Source of the DNA: Actinomycetes bacterium | GTDB taxonomy: Bacteria > Actinomycetota > Coriobacteriia > WRKU01 > WQUG01 | Length of the DNA stretch: 31,040 nt | Direction: 5' to 3' | NCBI GenBank assembly: GCA_009785855.1 | Contig: WQUG01000021.1 | Span: forward strand, 1 to 31,040 | Part shown: one piece after another, positions 1-5,695 of the stretch | Layout of the letters: each line of letters begins with the position of its first letter | Position numbering within the stretch: position 1 is the stretch's first letter | Position numbers and translations under genes: made by a program | The notes under the pieces: model-generated | What the model saw: the letters and a program-made list of their open reading frames with translations, nothing else | What the model was told of the DNA's origin: nothing | Database searches by the model: none

Positions 1-45
1 GCTGACAAGGTGCAGGAGCTGGCAGAACTGCGGGGCGCATCATGA
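1..45 (+). CDS. 3' end of upstream gene, possibly trpC (partial)
   Basis: Frame 1 is open from the window edge and ends at TGA 43-45, giving a 14-residue tail (ADKVQELAELRGAS). The stop overlaps the ATG of trpF (ATGATG at 42-47), the usual sign of translational coupling in an operon. In trp operons the gene before trpF is commonly trpC, indole-3-glycerol-phosphate synthase, and the helical tail would fit, but 14 residues do not identify a family. The link to trpC is inferred from neighbourhood only. Confidence 0.45.
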   Translation, partial: ADKVQELAELRGAS

Positions 46-656
46 TGCCGCGCATCAAGATCTGCGGCCTCAGTCGCCCCGCCGACATCGACGTCATCAA
101 CGAAGTACGTCCGGATTATGCAGGCTTCGTCTTCGCGAGAAGCCCCCGTAAGGTGACTGCGGCGCAGGCGCAACAACTCAGAGAGCTCCTGGAACCCGGC
201 ATCATCCCGGTCGGTGTGTTCGTCGACGCAGCGCTTGAAGAGGTCGCCACTCTTGCAAAGGCGGGCGCCATCGAGATCGCTCAACTCCACGGAAGCGAGA
301 ACGCGACGTATATCGAAGCTTTGAAGACGCGCTGCGATATCCCGGTGATCAAAGCCCTTACCGTGCGCACTGCGGCCGATATCGAAGCGGCCGACAGGAC
401 CGTGGCCGATATCCTGATGCTCGATAACGGCAAGGGGACAGGGGAGCGCTTTGACTGGGGTTTCCTTAAGGACGCGAAACGGCCGACTCACCCCTGGTTC
501 CTTGCGGGTGGCATCACGACCGGTAATCTGGAACAGGCCCTGTCGCTTGATCCCTGGGGGATCGACGTCTCCAGCGGAGTCGAGGCGCAGCGTGGCCTCA
601 AGGATCCCGAGATGATACGCGCGTTCATGGACGCACTCCGCACGCTGCGCGGTTGA
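42..656 (+). CDS. trpF: Phosphoribosylanthranilate isomerase
   Basis: This enzyme isomerises N-(5-phosphoribosyl)anthranilate to the 1-deoxyribulose form in tryptophan synthesis, in the cytoplasm. The 204 residues match a single-domain TIM barrel. Visible family marks are KICG near the N-terminus (catalytic Cys8), GVFVD (58-62), QLHG (81-84), LMLDN with the catalytic general acid Asp128, LAGGIT (154-159) in the phosphate-binding part, and GIDVSSGVE (173-181). Two ATGs are possible (42 and 45); both overlap the upstream stop, so the start is uncertain by one codon. It is coupled to the gene before it, but trpB and trpA do not follow: a tRNA operon comes next, so trpF is the last gene of its transcription unit. 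Its stop codon lies inside the -35 box proposed for those tRNAs. Confidence 0.96.
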   Translation: MMPRIKICGLSRPADIDVINEVRPDYAGFVFARSPRKVTAAQAQQLRELLEPGIIPVGVFVDAALEEVATLAKAGAIEIAQLHGSENATYIEALKTRCDIPVIKALTVRTAADIEAADRTVADILMLDNGKGTGERFDWGFLKDAKRPTHPWFLAGGITTGNLEQALSLDPWGIDVSSGVEAQRGLKDPEMIRAFMDALRTLRG

Positions 657-682
657 CGGCCTGCGCTGCGAACCGGTAGTAT
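653..682 (+). promoter_or_regulatory. Probable promoter of the tRNA-Gln/tRNA-Glu operon
   Basis: TTGACG at 653-658 and TAGTAT at 677-682 are separated by 18 bases, a good sigma-70-type match. Initiation would fall near 689, about 14 bases before tRNA-Gln. The -35 box contains the trpF stop codon TGA (654-656), so trpF and the tRNA unit share bases. This is a pattern match, not a measured start. Confidence 0.6.
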
Positions 683-702
683 GGAATACCGCGCAAGCGC
701 TT

Positions 703-776
703 TGGGGTGTCGTCTAATGGCAGGACAGCGGTTTCTGGTGCCGTATGTGGAGGTTCGACTCCTTCCACCCCAGCCA
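703..776 (+). tRNA. tRNA-Gln, anticodon CTG
   Basis: The gene folds as a full cloverleaf: acceptor arm TGGGGTG (703-709) pairs with CACCCCA (766-772), the discriminator is G773 and CCA is encoded at 774-776. The anticodon loop TTCTGGT (733-739) carries CTG, reading CAG codons. The T-loop motif GGTTCGACTCC is present. It is followed 16 bases later by tRNA-Glu in the same direction, so the two are probably transcribed together. Confidence 0.95.
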
Positions 777-792
777 ACGTTTACGCATACCT

Positions 793-869
793 GGCCCGTT
801 CGTCTAGCGGTTTAGGACACCGCCCTCTCAAGGCGGAGGTCACGGGTTCGAATCCCGTACGGGCTACCA
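793..869 (+). tRNA. tRNA-Glu, anticodon CTC
   Basis: Acceptor arm GGCCCGT (793-799) pairs with ACGGGCT (859-865, one G-U pair), discriminator A866, encoded CCA 867-869. The anticodon stem CCGCC/GGCGG encloses the loop CTCTCAA, giving anticodon CTC for GAG codons. The T arm is CGGGTTCGAATCCCG. It is the second gene of the two-tRNA unit and is followed at once by a hairpin terminator. Confidence 0.96.
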
Positions 870-877
870 GCATCTGA

Positions 878-901
878 AAAGCTCCCCGAAAGGGGAGCTT
901 T
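878..901 (+). terminator. Hairpin terminator after tRNA-Glu
   Basis: AAAGCTCCCC (878-887) pairs perfectly with GGGGAGCTTT (892-901) around a GAAA tetraloop. The stem is ten pairs with a GC-rich core ending in a short T run, then TCACATTT. The T tract is short, but position and stem strength fit an intrinsic terminator of the tRNA operon. Confidence 0.75.
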
Positions 902-926
902 CACATTTCGCTTCGAGCTTTCCTCG

Positions 927-935
927 TGGTACGAT
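927..935 (+). promoter_or_regulatory. Extended -10 element placed for a leaderless transcript
   Basis: TGGTACGAT at 927-935 matches an extended -10 (TGn plus TACGAT). It ends seven bases before the ATG at 943, so transcription would start at or next to the A of the start codon. There is no Shine-Dalgarno sequence in 936-942. The arrangement resembles the one before priA. Confidence 0.5.
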
Positions 936-942
936 AACAAGC

Positions 943-1359
943 ATGTTCACACCGAAAACGCTTCTTATCATCGCCGGGATACTCTGGGCGATCGCAGGCC
1001 TCAACATCACGATCATCGGACTGCGCTGCTGTCTGCAGCTGCATCAGGCCTGGCTCTATCTCGCGGCGATCCCGGTCTTCCTGCTCTTCCGCTACCTGAT
1101 CTTCGGTCCGGTCTCACACAAGTATGCGCGCCGGATCGCCGCGTTTGACGAAGATCGCATCGCCCTCTACCGGATCTTCTCGATCCAGGGCTATCTCATC
1201 ATGGTGTTCATGATCGCCCTGGGTGTGATCCTGCGTGTCGAGCACCTGGTACCGCTCGCCTTCATCGCTTTCTTCTACCTGGGTCTCGGGCTGGCGTTGA
1301 TCCTGGCGAGCTGGATCTATGCGAGCGAGTATCGTGACTACGTCGCCGCAGGCACCTGA
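943..1359 (+). CDS. Small membrane protein of unknown function
   Basis: The 138 residues contain about four hydrophobic segments (near 5-28, 37-55, 82-100 and 103-126), with a basic, polar stretch after the second (HKYARR). There is no signal-peptide cleavage site and no motif I recognise, so it is called only an integral membrane protein. The ATG has no ribosome binding site but sits seven bases after a good -10 element, which suggests leaderless translation. Its last 41 bases overlap the start of the glycosyltransferase gene in another frame, so the two are probably co-transcribed and it may assist polysaccharide synthesis or export. That role is inferred from neighbourhood alone. Confidence 0.75.
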   Translation: MFTPKTLLIIAGILWAIAGLNITIIGLRCCLQLHQAWLYLAAIPVFLLFRYLIFGPVSHKYARRIAAFDEDRIALYRIFSIQGYLIMVFMIALGVILRVEHLVPLAFIAFFYLGLGLALILASWIYASEYRDYVAAGT

Positions 1360-2977
1360 CATCGAGATCCCGCTGGGCAAGCGCCCGGGGGTCTATCGCG
1401 CATTCGAGATCATCCCGGGGGTCTTGAGCATCAGCGCACTGCTCCTGCTCTTCGTCCTCTATTTCACGAGCCCCTTAGCGGCCTCGATCTATGTGTTGAG
1501 CGTCGTGAGCATCACCTTCATCCGCTCTCTCTTGCTGGCCTTCCGCACCATCCAGGGACGCATCGTCTATCAGCAGTCCAAGCAGGTCGACTGGGATCTG
1601 TGGCTCGCAGAGCTTGAGGCTCCCCAGGAATCGCTGGAACACCGGATAGCGGATCGCCTTTCTCTGCAGTATGGCCTGCGTCAGCATGTCGTCAACCTTC
1701 AGCAGATCTGCCAGATGCCGGAGGACTATCCCCGGCCTTCCGATCTCTACCATGCGGTTGTCATTAGCTTCGTCGATGAGGGCTATGAGGTCCTGGGGCC
1801 GACCCTGGAGTCGCTTCTCGAGAGTGACTATGACCCGAAGCGCCTGATCGTGACCATCGCCTATGAAGAGCGCGCAGCAGCAGCCTCCTGCAGAACACGT
1901 GAGCGGATCGCTGCTAACTACCAGGGCCGCTTCTCCGACCTGCTCTTCGTCGGACATCCCGATGCGGTACCGCATGAGGTGGCAGGAAAGGGCGCCAACC
2001 TGAGTTGCGCGGGACGTTATCTCGCAAGCTATCTTGCTGAGCGGGATATCGCGCCGCGCAACGTGATCCTGACCGAGCTCGATTCCGATAACCGTCCCGA
2101 TCCCAAGTACTTCTCATACTTAAGCTATGCCTGGATCACGACCCCGGACCGTCAGCAGGTCTCCTTCCAGCCGATCTGCCTGTTCACGAACAACATCTGG
2201 GATGCCCCGGCGCCGACGCGCGTGATAGCGACAAGCAACTCGCTCTGGAACATGATCCTCTCGGTGCGTACCTACGCGCTGCGCAACGCCTCTTCGCACG
2301 CCCAGGGGATGGAAGCGCTCATCGGTATGAACTTCCTTTCGACGCGCACGGTCGTCGAGGACGCCCATCAGTACTGGCGCAGCTATCTCTACTTCAACGG
2401 CAACTATCGCGTCGTGTCCCTGCGCATCGCGGTCTATCAGGACGTCGTCTTGTCACGGACCTACTGGAGTACACTCAAGGCCCAGTTCGTCCAGACGAGC
2501 CGCTGGGCCTACAGCGTCGCCGACGTCGCCTTTGTGGCCAGCCATCTCTTCACCCGCGACCGCACGGTGCCCTTCTGGCCGACCTTTGCCCGCTGGATGC
2601 GTCTGGTCAACAACAGCTTCACCTGGGCGGCCGTCGCACCCATCATCACGATCGGTGGGTACCTGATGCTCTTTCTGAGCAGGACCTCGCTGCGAAGCCT
2701 CTCTATCTTCCAGGTACCGCAGACGATCACGCTGGTCCAGCATGTGGCGGTCGTTGGCATCTTCGTCACGATGCTCACCAGTCTGACCCTGCTGCCTCCC
2801 CGGCCGGCGCGCTATGGACGCTGGTATGCGATCGTCATGCTCCTGCAGTGGATCCTGACGCCCATCACGACGCTCGTGTACTTAAGCGTCGGCGCCTACA
2901 GCGCTCAGATCCGCCTCATGTTCGGTCGCTACCTTGAGCGCTTCGAAGTCACTGAGAAGTATGTGAAGCGCTCTTGA
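1319..2977 (+). CDS. Membrane-bound family-2 glycosyltransferase, processive type
   Basis: The 552-residue protein resembles processive GT2 polysaccharide synthases (cellulose, hyaluronan or glucan type), which use nucleotide sugars at the inner face of the membrane. Two membrane segments (about 31-50 and 54-74) precede a cytoplasmic GT-A domain; three more lie near 432-454, 470-492 and 503-524. Visible catalytic marks are DSD at 255-257 (metal and nucleotide binding), ED at 347-348 (general base) and QTSRW at 392-396, the QxxRW signature of processive enzymes. The sugar donor and polymer cannot be told. The start at 1319 gives a 41-base overlap with the preceding gene and a weak ribosome binding site (GGCGAG); GTG at 1334 is an alternative that still overlaps. 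No other capsule or exopolysaccharide genes are nearby apart from the small membrane protein. Confidence 0.85.
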   Translation: MRASIVTTSPQAPDIEIPLGKRPGVYRAFEIIPGVLSISALLLLFVLYFTSPLAASIYVLSVVSITFIRSLLLAFRTIQGRIVYQQSKQVDWDLWLAELEAPQESLEHRIADRLSLQYGLRQHVVNLQQICQMPEDYPRPSDLYHAVVISFVDEGYEVLGPTLESLLESDYDPKRLIVTIAYEERAAAASCRTRERIAANYQGRFSDLLFVGHPDAVPHEVAGKGANLSCAGRYLASYLAERDIAPRNVILTELDSDNRPDPKYFSYLSYAWITTPDRQQVSFQPICLFTNNIWDAPAPTRVIATSNSLWNMILSVRTYALRNASSHAQGMEALIGMNFLSTRTVVEDAHQYWRSYLYFNGNYRVVSLRIAVYQDVVLSRTYWSTLKAQFVQTSRWAYSVADVAFVASHLFTRDRTVPFWPTFARWMRLVNNSFTWAAVAPIITIGGYLMLFLSRTSLRSLSIFQVPQTITLVQHVAVVGIFVTMLTSLTLLPPRPARYGRWYAIVMLLQWILTPITTLVYLSVGAYSAQIRLMFGRYLERFEVTEKYVKRS

Positions 2978-3000
2978 CCGGCGTGCTCAAGAGGTGTAGT
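2971..3000 (+). promoter_or_regulatory. Inverted repeat or weak promoter before the ABC exporter
   Basis: CTCTTGA (2971-2977) and TCAAGAG (2987-2993) form a seven-base inverted repeat that includes the glycosyltransferase stop codon. The same bases contain TTGACC (2973-2978), 16 bases before TGTAGT (2995-3000), a weak promoter match. A weak terminator and a promoter are both possible readings. Confidence 0.3.
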
Positions 3001-3047
3001 TTTGAGACTGACCAGGATTGTTCTTCTATCGTAAAGGAGCAGAGACG

Positions 3048-3878
3048 ATGGCAGTTATCGAGACAAAGGGACTCGTCAAGACCTTCGGCAAACTGAGGGC
3101 CCTTGACGGGCTCGACCTGGAGGTCGACGCGGGGCAGGTCTACGGCTTCATCGGCCCCAACGGCGCCGGTAAGACCACGACGATCCGCGTTCTGCTCGGC
3201 TCGTACAAGGCTACTTCAGGCAGCGCCCAGGTCTTCGGTAAGGATGTCTGGCGTGAGTCGACGTCGATCCACGAGGAGGTCGCCTATGTTCCCGGTGATG
3301 TGAGCCTCTGGCCGAACATGAGCGGGGGAGAAGTGATCGACTTCTTCCTGCGCCTGCGTGAGAAGAGCGGCCCTGCCTGGGATGCCGCCCAGAAGCGTCG
3401 CGCCGAACTGATCAAGAACTTCGAGCTCGACCCGACCAAGAAGTGTCGCAGCTACAGCAAGGGCAACCGCCAGAAGGTCGCACTCGTGGCCGCACTCGCC
3501 TCCGATGTCGATCTGTATCTCTTTGACGAGCCGACCTCCGGACTCGATCCGCTCATGGAGAAGGTCTTCCAGAGCTACGTGGCTGAGATCAAGGCCGCCG
3601 GCAAGACGATCTTACTTTCCAGCCACATCCTTTCTGAGGTCGAACGTCTCTGCGACAGCGTCGGCATCATCCGCAAGGGTAAGCTCGTCGAACACGGGAC
3701 GCTTGCCGAGCTGCGTCAGCGCTGGGAAGTCGAGGGAGAGGCCCTGCCGTCGCTCGAAGAGGTCTTCATGAAGCAGTACGGCGATGAGATCCATATCTCG
3801 GGCGAAGAGGACGACAACGAGATGCATAAGAGCATCTTCGCCCAGTACCTGCCCAAGAAGAAGGCGGGTGACCGTTGA
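3048..3878 (+). CDS. ABC exporter ATP-binding protein
   Basis: This 276-residue cytoplasmic ATPase powers the membrane protein encoded next. It has Walker A GPNGAGKTT (36-44), an ABC signature of the form YSKGNRQ (136-142) instead of LSGGQ, Walker B LYLFDEP (156-162), the D-loop SGLD and the switch His193 (SSHILSE). The divergent signature is common in drug or antibiotic exporters of the ABC-2 class. The start was set at ATG 3048 because AAAGGAG (3033-3039) lies eight bases before it; an upstream ATG at 3018 has no such site. After the nucleotide-binding domain there is an acidic C-terminal extension (about 225-276, SGEEDDNE). The stop overlaps the permease start by one base (TGATG). No TetR- or GntR-type regulator is adjacent. 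Confidence 0.93.
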   Translation: MAVIETKGLVKTFGKLRALDGLDLEVDAGQVYGFIGPNGAGKTTTIRVLLGSYKATSGSAQVFGKDVWRESTSIHEEVAYVPGDVSLWPNMSGGEVIDFFLRLREKSGPAWDAAQKRRAELIKNFELDPTKKCRSYSKGNRQKVALVAALASDVDLYLFDEPTSGLDPLMEKVFQSYVAEIKAAGKTILLSSHILSEVERLCDSVGIIRKGKLVEHGTLAELRQRWEVEGEALPSLEEVFMKQYGDEIHISGEEDDNEMHKSIFAQYLPKKKAGDR

Positions 3879-5548
3879 TGGCCAACGCTCAGAACAACTC
3901 GCTGCTGCGGGGGACGCGGCGCCTGCTCGCGTCGGTCATGAAGCGCGAGATGACTTACTCGCTCATCTGGATCCTCTGCCTGACACTATTGACCGTGATC
4001 GGCCCGATCGAGCTGATGGCGCTCTATGACAAGACGGCCCTGCAGGGCTTCACACAGATCATGCAGATCCCGGCGATGGTCGCGATGCTCGGGCCTGTCT
4101 TCCTGAAGGAGGGACAGGTCGCCACCTACGCGGTACTCGGCGCCAACGAGATGCTCCTGCTCTCTCTGCTGCTGGTAGCGATCATGAACGTCTTTCTGGT
4201 GACACGCCAGACCCGCAAGGAGGAGGAGCGCGGCAGTCTCGAGATCCTGCGCTCTCTGCCGGTAGGACGCCTCGCGAACCTGTCCTCGACCCTGCTCTGC
4301 GCCGTCATCGTCAATGCCCTGGTAAGCGCCTTCACCACCGTGGCGCTCATCGCACTGCGCGCGGCAGACGCCTCGTTCACGGTCGCCGGCGCGCTCAACT
4401 ACGGAGCCGCCTTCTTCACGGTCGGTCTCGTCTTCGCAGCGATCACGGCGATCGTCGCTCAGCTGGCCTCGACATCGCGCGGCGCCAACACGCTTGCGAT
4501 GCTCATCGTGGCCTTCTTCTATGTAATCCGGATCTTCGGGGACTTCGCGATCAGCGGCAGCACGGACAAGAACATCCAGTTCCTGTCATATATCTCGCCA
4601 TTGGGTCTTCCCTTGCAGGGTCAGCCCTATATCAAGAACGCCTACTGGCCCTATGCGATCCTGCTCGTGGTCGCGCTCGCCGCAGGAGCGGTGGCTTTCG
4701 CGCTTGCGCGGCAACGCGACTTGGGCGCAGGCCTTATCCCCGAGCGCGAAGGAAAGGCGCATGCGCCTTCTTATCTGCGCAGCAACTTCGGCCTGGTCTG
4801 GCGTCTCATGAAGAACCAGCTCATCGGCTGGGCTATCGTGATGGTGGCTGTGGGCGCGACCTATGGTTCGATCCTGGGGGTCATCGGACCCTTCATCGAA
4901 TCGAGCACCTTCTTCAGCAACCTCTTTAAACCGGTCGCTGGCTTCAGCACCGCCCAGGTCTTCATCGCGTTGCTCATGGTCGTCTTCGCCCTGGTGGCCT
5001 GTATCCCTTCGATGCTCATCATATTGAAGCTGCGCAGCGAGGAGTTCAACGGGCATCTGGATTGGATGCTCACGACGCCGATCAAGCGTCTGCGCGTGAT
5101 CGTCGACTACCTCATCTATGCTTTGATCGCCTCTGTCGTCATGACCATGATCGCTGCCGTGTCGCTCTGGCTTACCGCACTGGTCGTCCTCAAGGGCACC
5201 GACGTCGGCGATCTGTGGCTCTACTCGAAGATGATCCTTATCTATCTCCCGGCTATCTGGGCGATGACCGGCTTCTCAGCGCTGCTGGTGGGAGCTGCTC
5301 CCCGCAACACGATCAGCGCCTGGTCATATCTGGGCGTCGGCTTCTACGCCACCTATCTGGGGCGCGTGTTCCTGGGTGACAACAAGCATTGGAAGTGGGT
5401 CATCAAGATCTCACCCTTTGGCTGGATACCGCAGTACCCGATAGAGAAGATCCATATCGGGACGCTGGTGATACTTGCGGCGATCGGCGCAGCGCTGATC
5501 GCGATGGGCGTCGCCAGCTTCCTGCGACGCGACCTCGACATCGGTTAA
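3878..5548 (+). CDS. ABC exporter permease, polyketide-antibiotic-exporter type
   Basis: The 556 residues hold about twelve hydrophobic segments in two similar halves of roughly 270 residues, the layout of ABC-2 permeases of the family described as exporters of polyketide antibiotics. A conserved-looking cytoplasmic loop in the first half reads KEEERGSLEILRSLPVGR; the second half has the equivalent LRSEEFNGHLDWMLTTP. This internal duplication means one polypeptide probably supplies both membrane halves. ATG 3878 overlaps the ATPase stop (TGATG); a TTG at 3875 is a less likely start. The substrate is unknown; family members often give resistance to or export of antimicrobial compounds. Confidence 0.9.
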   Translation: MANAQNNSLLRGTRRLLASVMKREMTYSLIWILCLTLLTVIGPIELMALYDKTALQGFTQIMQIPAMVAMLGPVFLKEGQVATYAVLGANEMLLLSLLLVAIMNVFLVTRQTRKEEERGSLEILRSLPVGRLANLSSTLLCAVIVNALVSAFTTVALIALRAADASFTVAGALNYGAAFFTVGLVFAAITAIVAQLASTSRGANTLAMLIVAFFYVIRIFGDFAISGSTDKNIQFLSYISPLGLPLQGQPYIKNAYWPYAILLVVALAAGAVAFALARQRDLGAGLIPEREGKAHAPSYLRSNFGLVWRLMKNQLIGWAIVMVAVGATYGSILGVIGPFIESSTFFSNLFKPVAGFSTAQVFIALLMVVFALVACIPSMLIILKLRSEEFNGHLDWMLTTPIKRLRVIVDYLIYALIASVVMTMIAAVSLWLTALVVLKGTDVGDLWLYSKMILIYLPAIWAMTGFSALLVGAAPRNTISAWSYLGVGFYATYLGRVFLGDNKHWKWVIKISPFGWIPQYPIEKIHIGTLVILAAIGAALIAMGVASFLRRDLDIG

Positions 5549-5576
5549 GTACTGTGCTGCGGATCAGAGCAAGCCT

Positions 5577-5603
5577 GACGGCGACCTCATCGAGGTCGCC
5601 GTC
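5577..5603 (+). terminator. Hairpin after the ABC exporter operon
   Basis: GACGGCGACCTC (5577-5588) pairs perfectly with GAGGTCGCCGTC (5592-5603) around the loop ATC, a 12-pair GC-rich stem 28 bases after the permease stop. It is followed by TGATATTACAAA rather than a T run, so it may be a weak or factor-assisted terminator, or an RNA-stabilising hairpin. Confidence 0.6.
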
Positions 5604-5628
5604 TGATATTACAAAGGAGAAACGTCTC

Positions 5629-5664
5629 ATGCTCTGGAACCTCAGAAATGATACTCTATATTAG
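5629..5664 (+). CDS. Possible 11-residue leader peptide before the surface protein
   Basis: ATG 5629 follows a strong ribosome binding site (AAAGGAG, 5613-5619, nine bases away) and encodes MLWNLRNDTLY before TAG 5662-5664. The stop codon lies in a small hairpin, CTCTA (5654-5658) with TAGAG (5662-5666), just before the second strong binding site used by the large gene. It could be a regulatory leader peptide or a non-functional start. It shows no run of one amino acid that would indicate classical attenuation. Confidence 0.35.
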   Translation: MLWNLRNDTLY

Positions 5665-5695
5665 AGGGATTTTGTCTTTAAGGGGAAGGAACATC

